NCBI GenBank assembly: GCA_020049045.1
Contig: JAIFLN010000084.1
Span: 1 to 53,925 of the forward strand
DNA length: 53,925 nt
Source of the DNA: Spirochaetota bacterium
GTDB taxonomy: Bacteria > Spirochaetota > Spirochaetia > JABEVK01
Direction: 5' to 3'
In this document: positions 17,782 to 26,225 of the stretch, piece by piece
Layout of the letters: each line of letters begins with the position of its first letter
Numbering within the stretch: position 1 is the first letter of the stretch
Translations under genes and position numbers: made by a program
Notes under the pieces: generated by a model
Told to the model about the DNA's origin: nothing
Databases searched by the model: none
The model's input: the letters and a program-made list of their open reading frames with translations, nothing else

Positions 17782-18450
17782 ATGAATGTATCCTATCTTC
17801 CATCACCCGGGCTGTTGAGGCCACGGGAAAAGCTTATAGCCAGGGGGCCCCAGGGGTTGAGCGATCTGGATCTGCTTCAACTTCTGCTCGGGTCCGGTTG
17901 CCGCCAGGTTCCTCTTGAAACCCTGGCACTCCGATGCCGCGATATTCTGGACCATCATGGAACGGCCCTCGGTCCCGAATCGCTTGAAGGCATTGCTGGT
18001 CTGGGTCCGGCCAAGGCAGGCCAATTGTCGGCGGCCCTTGAACTGGCACGCAGGCTGGGGCGTCCCCATCATTTGCGGATCAAAGGTCCGGCGGATCTGG
18101 TTCCACGGTTGGTGCACTGGACAGACAGACCACAAGAAGTATTTCTGACAGTCACTCTCAATGGAGCCCAGGAAGTCCTGGGAATCCGGCCCGTCACTGT
18201 CGGTCTATTGAACCGGACCCTCATTCACCCCAGAGAGGTCTTTGCCCCGGCGCTGGAGGACAGAGCCGCCTCGATTGTTCTGGCACACACCCACCCTTCC
18301 GGGGCAGTGGAACCCAGCCGGGAAGATCGTGAGGCGACAAGCCGTCTCAGTCAGGCCGGAAAGCTTCTGGGGGTTGAGGTGCTGGACCATCTGATCCTGT
18401 CGGCCTCAAGCTATTACAGTTTTCGAGAAAACGGTGAAGTTTTCCTTTGA
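17782..18450 (+). CDS. radC: RadC/YsxA-family JAMM-domain protein
   Basis: A 222-residue RadC-family protein with an N-terminal helix-hairpin-helix segment (GIAGLGPAKAGQL, about residues 72-84) and a JAB1/MPN+ (JAMM) metal site: HTHPSGAVEPSREDREAT, where the two His and the Asp are in place. Its molecular function remains unclear despite the radiation-repair name. AGGGAGA lies just upstream of ATG 17782; the longer frame from 17671 runs inside avtA and shows no similarity there. It is the last member of the operon that begins at 13996. Confidence 0.93.
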   Translation: MNVSYLPSPGLLRPREKLIARGPQGLSDLDLLQLLLGSGCRQVPLETLALRCRDILDHHGTALGPESLEGIAGLGPAKAGQLSAALELARRLGRPHHLRIKGPADLVPRLVHWTDRPQEVFLTVTLNGAQEVLGIRPVTVGLLNRTLIHPREVFAPALEDRAASIVLAHTHPSGAVEPSREDREATSRLSQAGKLLGVEVLDHLILSASSYYSFRENGEVFL

Positions 18451-18476
18451 CGGCATCCGAAGCGATTTCCTACAAT
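18447..18476 (+). promoter_or_regulatory. Candidate promoter for the hybrid kinase gene
   Basis: TTGACG (18447-18452), an 18-base spacer, TACAAT (18471-18476). The -10 overlaps the first possible ATG (18475), which argues that translation starts later, at GTG 18484 or ATG 18487. Confidence 0.5.
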
Positions 18477-18486
18477 GAGTGTTGTG

Positions 18487-20397
18487 ATGGACGACGTACT
18501 AACTTTTGCCGATGAGAACCCCCAAGCTGGTGCCGAAGGAGGGTCTCCTTGGAAAATCCTGATTGCTGATGATGAGCCCTCGGTTCACTTGGTCACGAAA
18601 CTCGCCTTGGGAGACTTCTCGCTGGAAGGTCGGCGTTTGCAACTTCTGAGCGCTTACGGCGAAGAAGATACCAGACGGTTGCTGACAGAGCATCCCGATA
18701 TTGCACTCATCCTTCTCGACGTTGTGATGGATACCATTGACTCAGGCTTTACCCTGGTCCGGTTTATTCGAGACACACTGAAAAACAAGGATGTAAGGAT
18801 CATTATGAGGACAGGTCAGTCTGGAAATGCCCCAGAAGACCGGATCATCATCGATTATGACATCAACGATTTTAAAGACAAAACCGAGTTGACCGTGGCC
18901 AAGTTGAGAACCACCCTGATTTCCTCCTTGCGCACCTTCAGCCATTTGAAAATCATCGCGGAGGAACAGCGAAAGTCTTCTTCGAACCGGACCTACCTGC
19001 ATACCATCATCGACAGCCTCACGAGTGTCCTGATTACTTTGAGTCTGGACCGGGAAGTTCTCCTCTGGAACCGAGAGGCGGAACGATGGACGGGAATCAG
19101 CGCTGAAAAAGCAGCCGGGCGGAACCTTTTTGAGATCGCGCCGGTTTTTGGCCCGCTCAGGGCACTGTTCCACCAGCTTGTATCGCAGGGAACCAGCGGG
19201 TTACAGCGCATTGAACATGCTTCGGTTCCTTTATGGAAAGGTGAACAAGTCTTCGTTCACCTGATTCTGCAGACTCTCGAGGGGTCTAATGGACCGGAGA
19301 TCCTGTTCCGGCTGGACGACCGGACCCTTGCCAAGCAACAGGACGACCTGCTGCTTAGAAGCCAGAAAGTCAGCGCTTTCAGTTCATTGGCTCAGGTTCT
19401 GCCGCAATCTGAGAGCGAACTGAATGCTTCGGGGTTGCTGCAGCGGCTGGTCCGCTTCTCGCCCGTACCCGTAACGGATCGGACAGCTTTGGATTGGGCG
19501 GAATTGGTGAAAGTGCGGTTGAAGCCCTGGACGGCAAAGCAGGGCATCACCGTCTCCTTTCAGAGTTTCCCGAAAAAAGCCTGGGTTGTCGCCCATGGGA
19601 AAGGGCTTGAGGTTGTGGTCGACAGCCTTCTAGAAAACGCTTATGAAGCCATGACTTCGATGCCTGGAGCCGCAGAATTGTCGGGACCTAAAACCGTTGA
19701 CCTCGTTCTAGACCAATGGGAAATGGGAGACACCGAACGTCTGAAGCACCCGGACCTGTCAGCCACACACTTCTGGCGCCTGTCCATTCAAGATCATGGG
19801 GTGGGTATGCTCCCCGAGGTGATCCATCAAGTCTTTGACCCGTATTTCACCACCAAAACCCACGGTCAGGGCTTGGGGTTGGGTTTACCCTTGGTCCACA
19901 GCCTGGCCGAAGACTGGGGGGGATTCCTGAATCTTTTCTCCCAACCCGGATTGGGAACGCTGGTTCAAGTCTTCCTTCCTGTGTGGAAAGAAACAAAAGG
20001 AACCCATGACCGTCCGAGTGAGGGAGCAATCCTTCTCTGCGATGACGAACCGCTTATGAGGCAGGTGGCCGGCAAGGTTCTAAGAAATCATGGTTATCAG
20101 GTCCTGGAAGCAGAGGATGGTACCGTCGCCTTGGACTTGTTTCAGGCACAATCCCACCAAATCCGGCTGGTTATCCTCGATGTCGTTCTACCTGGAATTT
20201 CCGGGCTTGAGGTCTTTCGTAAGATTCATGCGCAGCGTCCAGATCTGCCGGTTTTGCTTTCCTCGGGATTCGGACGGGGTGATGGGATTGACCAGGCCCT
20301 GGAAGAGGGCGTGGCGGGATTTCTCCAGAAGCCCTATCGAGCCGAAGGCCTGGTCGAAGCAGTCCGTCGCCTGCTTTCTCCTCAGACATCGGGATAG
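18487..20397 (+). CDS. Hybrid sensor protein: receiver-PAS-HATPase-receiver, without phosphoacceptor His
   Basis: A soluble protein of 636 residues (from ATG 18487). Domains in order: receiver 1 (about 18-150; LIADDEPS, LLDVVMD, MRTGQS, FKDKTELT), PAS (about 170-280), a short helical region, HATPase (about 365-500; N-box LLENAYEAM, DHGVGM, GLGLGLPLV) and receiver 2 (about 512-634; LLCDDEP, VILDVVLP, LQKPY). In the place of a HisKA helix it has QKVSAFSSLAQVLPQSES, where a typical kinase has AHDFNN; no His occurs between the PAS domain and the HATPase domain. It may trans-phosphorylate another protein or act as a pseudokinase scaffold. The start at 18475 is disfavoured because the -10 box overlaps it. 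The 3' end overlaps the convergent HD-GYP gene by 16 bases. Confidence 0.88.
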   Translation: MDDVLTFADENPQAGAEGGSPWKILIADDEPSVHLVTKLALGDFSLEGRRLQLLSAYGEEDTRRLLTEHPDIALILLDVVMDTIDSGFTLVRFIRDTLKNKDVRIIMRTGQSGNAPEDRIIIDYDINDFKDKTELTVAKLRTTLISSLRTFSHLKIIAEEQRKSSSNRTYLHTIIDSLTSVLITLSLDREVLLWNREAERWTGISAEKAAGRNLFEIAPVFGPLRALFHQLVSQGTSGLQRIEHASVPLWKGEQVFVHLILQTLEGSNGPEILFRLDDRTLAKQQDDLLLRSQKVSAFSSLAQVLPQSESELNASGLLQRLVRFSPVPVTDRTALDWAELVKVRLKPWTAKQGITVSFQSFPKKAWVVAHGKGLEVVVDSLLENAYEAMTSMPGAAELSGPKTVDLVLDQWEMGDTERLKHPDLSATHFWRLSIQDHGVGMLPEVIHQVFDPYFTTKTHGQGLGLGLPLVHSLAEDWGGFLNLFSQPGLGTLVQVFLPVWKETKGTHDRPSEGAILLCDDEPLMRQVAGKVLRNHGYQVLEAEDGTVALDLFQAQSHQIRLVILDVVLPGISGLEVFRKIHAQRPDLPVLLSSGFGRGDGIDQALEEGVAGFLQKPYRAEGLVEAVRRLLSPQTSG

Positions 20398-21557
20398 CGT
20401 TCAAAAATCTGCCGAAGGTTGGGGAGACACTCAAAGAAAAGATCGACAACTTCGGGATCAAACTGCCTTGCCGATTGTGTCCTGATTTCTTCCAGCACCC
20501 GCTCTTCGGGCCAAGCATCTTTGTAAACCCGATGACAACTCAGAGCGTCATACACGTCTGCCACGGCAGTAATCCGGCCCCAGAGAGGAATTGCCTGTCC
20601 CTTAAGACCTGTCGGGTACCCCGTGCCGTCCCAACGTTCATGGTGTGTGGCGCTTACCTGAGTGGCCATCACATCGAAATCGGAGAGGGAATCCTCAAAC
20701 AAGCTCGCTCCGATGTTTGTATGGGTTTTCATGACTTCGTATTCGGCGGGCTCGAGCTTGCCGGGTTTCTTCAAAATGGCGTCGTCGATGCCAACTTTCC
20801 CCACATCATGAAGCATAGCAGCCATTCGGAACACATCGGAAATCCGATCCGCTTCCCGGGACGGCACCTGATGCCTTGAGGCCCAGCGCTGATAAATTTC
20901 AGTGGCGTAACCAGCTACCCGGTTGACGTGGGGACCGGTCTCCTTGGGGTCGCGGAGTTCGGCCATTTTTGTCATCCGCAGAATCATCGTTCTCGTCAGC
21001 TGGGCCCGCTGGAGAGCGAGGGTAGCGCTGGTGCCAAAGTGAGAAACCAGCCGCTCGTCGTCGGCGGTGAAAGTTCGGATTTTCCCTTCCGAATCCCTGG
21101 CATTGATAAGCTGCAACACCCCGATAAGGGCTCCCGTATTGGTTTTCAAAGGAAAGGCGAGAATGGAATGGGTTTCATAATGCCCCAGTCTGTCAAACTG
21201 GGGGTTGAAGGAATAGGGAGATTTCTTAGGAATCCGATAGGCATCGGGAATATTGAGTGCCCGTCCCTTGAGAGCGCAATAGCCGGCAATGGTTTTATTG
21301 TCGACATCAAGAGAAAAGATGCTGTACACCAACCGCTCACCCGCAGGCAATCGTTTTTGAAGGGTCTCATTCTGGCTGTAACGGATCTGAAGCTGGGAAG
21401 ATTCCAGCAGATAAATGGATCCCGCATCGGCATTGGCGGTCAATCGGGCTCCGCGCAAAACCTCTTCCAACAACAAGTCCAAGTCCTGAATCCGGTTGAG
21501 GTCGGCGTCGAGTTCAAAAAGCAATCGAAGCTGGTCGTCACGGATCGTTTCGTTCAT
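20382..21557 (-). CDS. GAF-HD-GYP cyclic-di-GMP phosphodiesterase
   Basis: A 391-residue cytoplasmic enzyme. A GAF domain (about residues 15-180) is followed by an HD-GYP domain (about 185-380). The key motifs are HDVGKVGI, HHERWDGTGYP (GYP intact) and ADVYDALS, so hydrolysis of c-di-GMP is expected; what the GAF domain binds is unknown. The usual GxHFDP motif is ARQFDP here. A promoter candidate lies at 21576-21604 with a short leader and no clear Shine-Dalgarno sequence. Together with the GGDEF protein at 39431 it indicates c-di-GMP signalling in this organism. Confidence 0.94.
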   Translation of the reverse strand: MNETIRDDQLRLLFELDADLNRIQDLDLLLEEVLRGARLTANADAGSIYLLESSQLQIRYSQNETLQKRLPAGERLVYSIFSLDVDNKTIAGYCALKGRALNIPDAYRIPKKSPYSFNPQFDRLGHYETHSILAFPLKTNTGALIGVLQLINARDSEGKIRTFTADDERLVSHFGTSATLALQRAQLTRTMILRMTKMAELRDPKETGPHVNRVAGYATEIYQRWASRHQVPSREADRISDVFRMAAMLHDVGKVGIDDAILKKPGKLEPAEYEVMKTHTNIGASLFEDSLSDFDVMATQVSATHHERWDGTGYPTGLKGQAIPLWGRITAVADVYDALSCHRVYKDAWPEERVLEEIRTQSARQFDPEVVDLFFECLPNLRQIFERYPDV

Positions 21558-21575
21558 AGGGGCTTGTTCTTGTGA

Positions 21576-21604
21576 ATAGTAATGAACTCTCCCGGGGGAG
21601 TCAA
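21576..21604 (-). promoter_or_regulatory. Candidate promoter for the GAF-HD-GYP gene
   Basis: On the minus strand TTGACT (21604-21599), a 17-base spacer, TACTAT (21581-21576). The predicted mRNA leader is only about 12 bases. Confidence 0.5.
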
Positions 21605-21643
21605 ATGCGACCCTACGCTTTGACCTGGAACAATTTCCTTATT

Positions 21644-21652
21644 TGGTATAGA
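21644..21652 (+). promoter_or_regulatory. Candidate extended -10 element for the DEAD-box gene
   Basis: TGGTATAGA at 21644-21652 fits an extended -10 (TGnTATAAT-like). It would give a leader of only about seven bases before ATG 21666. No well-spaced -35 is visible. Confidence 0.35.
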
Positions 21653-21665
21653 ATTGGGAATCTTT

Positions 21666-23480
21666 ATGAATACTCCCCCCACATTCGCCGATTTAGGCTT
21701 GTCTGCTCCTGTTTTGGAAGCATTGTCCCGCAAAGGGTTCGAAGAACCCACCCCCATTCAAGCGCTGGTTATTCCAGCCCTGCTGGCCGCCGAGTGCGAC
21801 CTCATCGGCCAGGCCCAGACGGGTACTGGTAAAACCGCTGCCTTCGCCCTTCCTCTGATTGAAAAACTCACCCCCGGTGCCGGCGGTGTCCAAGCTTTGG
21901 TTCTCGCCCCCACGCGCGAGCTGGCAGTCCAAGTCTGCGAGGAAATTTCCTCTTTGAGAGGAACCAAAGCCTTTTCCGTGGCTCCCGTTTACGGTGGACA
22001 GTCCTATACCGAGCAGTTCCGCCGCTTCAAACAAGGAGTCGATATCCTGGTAGGAACACCAGGCCGCATCCTTGATCATCTTGAGCGAGGCACCCTCAAG
22101 CTCGACAAACTGAAGTATCTGATTCTTGACGAAGCCGACGAAATGCTCGATATGGGTTTTTCCGAGGACATCGAGACCCTTCTGGAACAAGTGAATCCCG
22201 ACCGGCGGATGTTGCTGTTCTCCGCAACCATGCCGGACCGCATCCGGGTGATCGCAAACAAGCACATGAAGAACCCCAAGACGCTGACGGTCAAGGCGAC
22301 AACCCTGACCATCGAGCTGACCGAGCAGATTTACTTTGAGGTCAACGAGGGCGACAAATTTGAATCTCTTTGCCGCATCCTTGACCTCGAAGAAGATTTT
22401 TTTGGAATGGTGTTCTGCCGGACAAAAATTCAAACCGATGAGCTGGCCCACAAGCTGGCCGACCGCGGTTACGGTAGTGAGGCCTTGCACGGCGACCTTA
22501 CCCAGGGCCAGAGGGAACAGGTTCTCAAGAAGTTTAAAAACAAGAGGATCAACGTGCTGTGCGCCACCGATGTGGCTGCCCGCGGCATCGACGTGGAAGG
22601 GTTGACTCACGTCATCAATTTCAGTCTTCCCCAGGACCCCGAGGCCTACGTTCACCGGATTGGGCGGACGGGACGAGCCGGTAAAGAGGGAACAGCGGTC
22701 ACCTTTATCACCCCGATTGAGTACCGGAAGCTGGCATTTATCGAGCGGGTCTCGAAGGCCCGTATCCGCAAGGAACGGGTTCCCGGTATTTCCGAAATCA
22801 TCAACCTGAAAAAAAGTCGGCTGATGGGCAAAATCACTGAAGCCATTGGTGCCGACGTAAAACCAGCCGTGGGTGAACTTGCCCACGAACTTCTCGAAGG
22901 CCGGGAAGCAGAGGCCGTACTGGCGGCAGTTCTGCAGCAGTACGTTGCCGACGAATTTGATGAAAGCACCTACGCTCCCATTCGTGACCTGTTCGATCGA
23001 CCCAAACGTGAACGGACAGAATTCGGAGGCACAACAGGGTTCCCGGGAGCCCCTTATGGAGCTCCTGGTTTCAACCGGGCTGCCCCTCCTCCGAGATTTG
23101 AGGGACAACGCCCGTTCGACGACAACGGTCCTGGTCCTCGAGGCAAGGCACGGTTGTTCATTGCCATGGGTCGTCAAGACGGTCTGTCACCAAAAAAGCT
23201 GGTGGAGCTGTTGGAGTCCCAGGGCGGCGTCCCCGGCCGGTTTGTCGACGATGCCGCCGTGATGGAAGACTTCAGTTTTGTAACGGTTCCGTTCCGTGAT
23301 GCCGAGAGGTTGATTCATGCTTTCCGAACCCAAGGTCAGCAGGGCAAACCGCTGATCAAGCTGGCAAGGCCCGAGGATGGACAAACAAGCGGCGGCAATA
23401 CTGGCGGAGCACCGTTCAAGAAGCCCTATTCGCCCAAACCTTTCGCTGCCAGGGGTTCAAAACCCTGGGAGCGAAAATAA
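21666..23480 (+). CDS. DEAD-box ATP-dependent RNA helicase with DbpA-like RNA-binding tail
   Basis: A 604-residue RNA helicase for ribosome assembly or RNA turnover, similar to the DeaD/CshA group. The helicase core (about residues 1-370) shows the Q motif, AQTGTGKT, PTRELA, DEADEMLDMGF, SAT and HRIGRTGRAG. A linker rich in Gly, Pro and Arg follows (about 455-495), then an RRM-like DbpA RNA-binding domain (about 496-560; LFIAMGRQDGLSPKKLVELL). A low-complexity tail rich in Gly, Lys and Pro ends the chain. I use ATG 21666 (MNTPPTFADLGLS) rather than an in-frame TTG at 21654, because the family begins at this point. Confidence 0.95.
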   Translation: MNTPPTFADLGLSAPVLEALSRKGFEEPTPIQALVIPALLAAECDLIGQAQTGTGKTAAFALPLIEKLTPGAGGVQALVLAPTRELAVQVCEEISSLRGTKAFSVAPVYGGQSYTEQFRRFKQGVDILVGTPGRILDHLERGTLKLDKLKYLILDEADEMLDMGFSEDIETLLEQVNPDRRMLLFSATMPDRIRVIANKHMKNPKTLTVKATTLTIELTEQIYFEVNEGDKFESLCRILDLEEDFFGMVFCRTKIQTDELAHKLADRGYGSEALHGDLTQGQREQVLKKFKNKRINVLCATDVAARGIDVEGLTHVINFSLPQDPEAYVHRIGRTGRAGKEGTAVTFITPIEYRKLAFIERVSKARIRKERVPGISEIINLKKSRLMGKITEAIGADVKPAVGELAHELLEGREAEAVLAAVLQQYVADEFDESTYAPIRDLFDRPKRERTEFGGTTGFPGAPYGAPGFNRAAPPPRFEGQRPFDDNGPGPRGKARLFIAMGRQDGLSPKKLVELLESQGGVPGRFVDDAAVMEDFSFVTVPFRDAERLIHAFRTQGQQGKPLIKLARPEDGQTSGGNTGGAPFKKPYSPKPFAARGSKPWERK

Positions 23481-23494
23481 CCCAGGTTAAAACC

Positions 23495-24139
23495 TCACAC
23501 CCAGGGTTCGTCGGAACGAAGATACGGGTTTGAGGTTTTTTCCCGGCCGACGGTGGTTGAACCGCCATGGCCGGGCCTAACCCTGGTGTCATCAGGCAAC
23601 AGGCATAAACGTTTCAAACTGCGTCTCAGGTCATCACGGTCACTTCCGGGAAAGTCCCACCGTCCTACCCCCAACCGAAAAAGCACATCACCAGAAAAGA
23701 GTTCGTTTTCAGCTTCAAACCAGTAAGCGACACTGCCAGGGCTATGGCCCGGAAGGTGCAGAACTTTCACCACAAGCTGATTCAGGTTGAGACTCTGAGC
23801 CTCGTCAACATAGCCTTGAGCAGGAGCCGCGGTGACTGCGTTACCAAGCCAAGCCGACAGATTGGCTGAGGGGTCGGAGAGCCAAGAGGCCTCCAACTTG
23901 TGTTGAAAGACAGGAACCCCGGGAAACGCCTTCCGAAACTCCTCGATCCCTGCCATATGGTCGACGTGAGCATGGGTCAGGTACAGACCGCGTGGATGAG
24001 CCTGACGGTCGGCCAGAGCTTCCAGCAGCGGCTGAGGGTCGCCGGGGCAATCAAAGATCCAGCAGTCTGGGGTTCCATCTAGAGAAACCACATACGCGTT
24101 TGTTTGCATGTCACCAAGACAAAATGTTTCGACGGTCAT
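23495..24139 (-). CDS. Metallo-beta-lactamase fold hydrolase (glyoxalase II-like)
   Basis: A 214-residue cytoplasmic hydrolase. The dizinc motif is THAHVDHMAG, followed by HLPGHSPGSVAYW, the metal-bridging Asp in FSGDVLFRLGVGRWDFPGSD, and the last His in RPGHGGSTTVGREK. This arrangement matches the short YcbL/glyoxalase II-like group that hydrolyses thioesters such as S-lactoylglutathione, but the substrate is not determined. ATG 24139 is preferred on similarity (MTVETFCLGDMQTNAYVV); in-frame ATGs at 24169 and 24184 would extend it into divergent queG. No good Shine-Dalgarno sequence is visible for any of them. Confidence 0.85.
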   Translation of the reverse strand: MTVETFCLGDMQTNAYVVSLDGTPDCWIFDCPGDPQPLLEALADRQAHPRGLYLTHAHVDHMAGIEEFRKAFPGVPVFQHKLEASWLSDPSANLSAWLGNAVTAAPAQGYVDEAQSLNLNQLVVKVLHLPGHSPGSVAYWFEAENELFSGDVLFRLGVGRWDFPGSDRDDLRRSLKRLCLLPDDTRVRPGHGGSTTVGREKTSNPYLRSDEPWV

Positions 24140-24144
24140 ATACT
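24116..24144 (+). promoter_or_regulatory. Candidate promoter for queG
   Basis: AAGACA (24116-24121), a 17-base spacer, TATACT (24139-24144). The -10 ends seven bases before ATG 24152 and no Shine-Dalgarno sequence is present, consistent with a leaderless message. Confidence 0.45.
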
Positions 24145-24151
24145 GCCAACC

Positions 24152-25213
24152 ATGCTTCCTTTGAGCCATCCTACCATGGATCACCCCCTCAATCCTGTTT
24201 TCGGAGAGCAGGGGTTGGTGTTTCTAGGGATAGCGGCTGTGCCTGACGCAGAGTCTTTTGCGGACCAACGTCAACGTTACCATCAATGGCTTGGGGAACA
24301 CCGCCATGGTACCATGGCATTTCTGGAGCGCCATGAAGCGGGAAAATATGATCCGGAGGCATTATTGATCGGTACCCGCTCGGTGATGGTTGCCGCGTTA
24401 CCCTACCATCAAGTCCGTCCCGAGCCCAAAGAAGCTACCGGACAAATTGCCCGCTACGCCTGGGGCAGGGATTATCACAAGGTTCTTCTGAGCAAACTGA
24501 AGCGTGTTGAACAACAATTAGCCGCAAGCTCACCCGCCGATCGCTGGCGTTGCTTTACCGATACAGCTCCCCTGGATGAGCGGCACTGGGCAGCACTCAC
24601 CGGCTCTACCTTTGTTGCCAAAAACACCCTGGCAATCAACCACAATTTGGGGAGCTGGTTTCTGCTGGGTGAAATTTTGACTACACAGGCAATGGAACCC
24701 ACAGGACCGGGCCGCCATGCATCCTGTCCATCGGGCTGCAGCCGCTGCCGTCAAGCCTGTCCCACCGGTGCGCTGGATGCTGAAGGGAGGATGGACGCGA
24801 GAAAGTGCCTTGCGTACCTCACCATTGAACACGAAGGTATTATCGAAGATGCCCTCAAGCCGAAGATCGGCAACTGGCTTTTCGGATGTGACCTTTGCCA
24901 GGAGGTCTGTCCCTTCAACCTGAGGGTGCAAACCACAACCGAAGCAGAATTCTTAACTTGGAAAGCAGGTCCTGAGCTTTCTTTGGCCCCATTACTGATT
25001 TTGGACGCCACCAACTTCACCCGCCGTTTTGCAGGTAGTCCGGTGCATCGAGCTGGGCGTAACGGATTGGTTCGGAATGCCAGCCTTGTCGCCGCGAATA
25101 CAGGGCAGACGGGACTTCTCCCGCTGCTCGAACCCTTGCTGACCGATGGCGATGCCGGAGTGGCCGATGCCGCAAAGTGGGCCGTGAGCCGGCTGCAAAG
25201 AGATATCCGATGA
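24152..25213 (+). CDS. queG: Epoxyqueuosine reductase
   Basis: This enzyme performs the last step of queuosine tRNA modification, reducing epoxyqueuosine with cobalamin and two [4Fe-4S] clusters. The 353-residue protein shows CFTDTAPLDERHWAALTGSTFVAKNT, the LLGEILT segment, a first Cys set CPSGCSRCRQACP and a second CDLCQEVCPFN, and a C-terminal HEAT-like region. The first Cys set has three residues between its first two Cys instead of the usual two. The start is uncertain: ATG 24152 fits the promoter spacing, while ATG 24176 and the longer frame from 24104 are alternatives. It overlaps the next gene as ATGA. Confidence 0.93.
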   Translation: MLPLSHPTMDHPLNPVFGEQGLVFLGIAAVPDAESFADQRQRYHQWLGEHRHGTMAFLERHEAGKYDPEALLIGTRSVMVAALPYHQVRPEPKEATGQIARYAWGRDYHKVLLSKLKRVEQQLAASSPADRWRCFTDTAPLDERHWAALTGSTFVAKNTLAINHNLGSWFLLGEILTTQAMEPTGPGRHASCPSGCSRCRQACPTGALDAEGRMDARKCLAYLTIEHEGIIEDALKPKIGNWLFGCDLCQEVCPFNLRVQTTTEAEFLTWKAGPELSLAPLLILDATNFTRRFAGSPVHRAGRNGLVRNASLVAANTGQTGLLPLLEPLLTDGDAGVADAAKWAVSRLQRDIR

Positions 25214-25929
25214 TACGAAAAGCAACTCTCGTGTTCCTCATATCCCTCATGTTCGATTTACCGCTGTCAGCGTTGGGCTTTAGCGAAGACCCCCAGGAAC
25301 AACTGACGAAAACTTGGACTCTGGCCGAGGTCAAAACCCTGGAAATACGGGGAGAGATTGTTTTTGAACTGGTTTCGGGACCTCAGCCACAGGTTACGGT
25401 GAGGACAACCCGTGCTTTATTTGATCAATTAACAGTCGCCAACTGGTGGGGAGCTGCCACGGTTGCTATCGAGAGCGGACTGCGCGGACCACGCGAGCTT
25501 GGCGTTGTTCAAGTCCGCATTGAACTCCCCTCCCTCCGGGAACTGACGGTTCTCGACAGGTCGTCTGGTCAAATCACCTGGCCGACAGCTGCTGCGCTCT
25601 TGAGGGTAGGAGACGAAAGCAACGTCACACTCACCTTTGAAGGAACCAAGCTGAACGTCGAAGCCTCGTGGCTTTCCGCAGTGACACTGAAGGGTGCCAC
25701 AAGCCAGATGACGGCGGTTTTACGCCACCAAGCCCGCATCGATGCCCGCAAATTACAGGTGGAAGTCCTTGGGCTGACCCTGGATGAAGGATCGGCTTAC
25801 CAAGCAGGTCAGACCGGCCTTGCAACAGGTTCCGCCCGCCATCGAAGCCGTCTTGAGGTCTTGGAAACAGAGGCCTGGCAATCGATGATTCTAAGGGAGA
25901 ACTCCGTTCTGCTTTTGCAAACGGAGTAA
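25210..25929 (+). CDS. Exported DUF2807-like (GIN-domain) protein
   Basis: A 239-residue protein with a signal peptide (ATLVFLISLMFDLPLSALG, cleavage around residue 22) and then repeated short beta-strand units such as LRELTVLDRSSGQI, LRVGDESNVTLTFEGTKLNVEAS and VTLKGATSQMTAVL. This pattern fits the parallel beta-helix 'putative auto-transporter adhesin head GIN' family (DUF2807), found in the periplasm or on the surface; its function is unknown. It begins inside the queG stop codon, so it is likely translated from the same mRNA. A functional link to queuosine is not expected. Confidence 0.7.
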   Translation: MIRKATLVFLISLMFDLPLSALGFSEDPQEQLTKTWTLAEVKTLEIRGEIVFELVSGPQPQVTVRTTRALFDQLTVANWWGAATVAIESGLRGPRELGVVQVRIELPSLRELTVLDRSSGQITWPTAAALLRVGDESNVTLTFEGTKLNVEASWLSAVTLKGATSQMTAVLRHQARIDARKLQVEVLGLTLDEGSAYQAGQTGLATGSARHRSRLEVLETEAWQSMILRENSVLLLQTE

Positions 25930-25937
25930 CTCCTCAA

Positions 25938-26225
25938 TCAGAATTCAAAATCAACGGCGACAGCCTGTTCATAGAGTGGCCCCAGAAACTTTTTGATGGG
26001 TTGATGTTCGGGGTGATCGTTGTAGGATTCCAGAGCCTTGCGGTCCTTGAGAATCACCACCAGGCCCAAATCGTACGACCGGCCCGAGTGGAGAAAGTCC
26101 TTACCAACTTTCAAATCCAGAATTTCTCCCACCCGTCCTACCATCGATTGCACTTGCCGTACTGCCTCATCGAGCTGATTCTTGGATTCTTCTTTGAACC
26201 GGAACAGAACAATGTGAGCAACCAT
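25938..26225 (-). CDS. Stress-responsive A/B-barrel (Dabb) domain protein
   Basis: A 95-residue dimeric alpha+beta barrel-type protein. It starts with VAHIVLFRFKEE, the usual first strand of the Dabb family, and contains the DLGLVVILKDRKALESYNDHPEH segment. Members are small stress-associated proteins or enzymes without a general reaction assigned. The ATG at 26225 shares one base with the stop codon of the peroxiredoxin (TGATG), so it is probably co-translated with it and may belong to the same oxidative-stress response. Confidence 0.85.
   Translation of the reverse strand: MVAHIVLFRFKEESKNQLDEAVRQVQSMVGRVGEILDLKVGKDFLHSGRSYDLGLVVILKDRKALESYNDHPEHQPIKKFLGPLYEQAVAVDFEF

Noticed and set aside
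18475-18486. ATG 18475 as the start of the hybrid kinase
   Set aside because: A TACAAT -10 box overlaps this codon, so transcription would begin downstream of it.
21619-21652. TTGACC with TATAGA as a full promoter for the DEAD-box gene
   Set aside because: The spacer is about 21 bases, too long for a sigma70 promoter; only the extended -10 was kept, at low confidence.
21693-23177. Long minus-strand open frame (about 494 codons) opposite the DEAD-box gene
   Set aside because: It is antisense to a clear helicase, has no family similarity, and its composition mirrors the coding strand.
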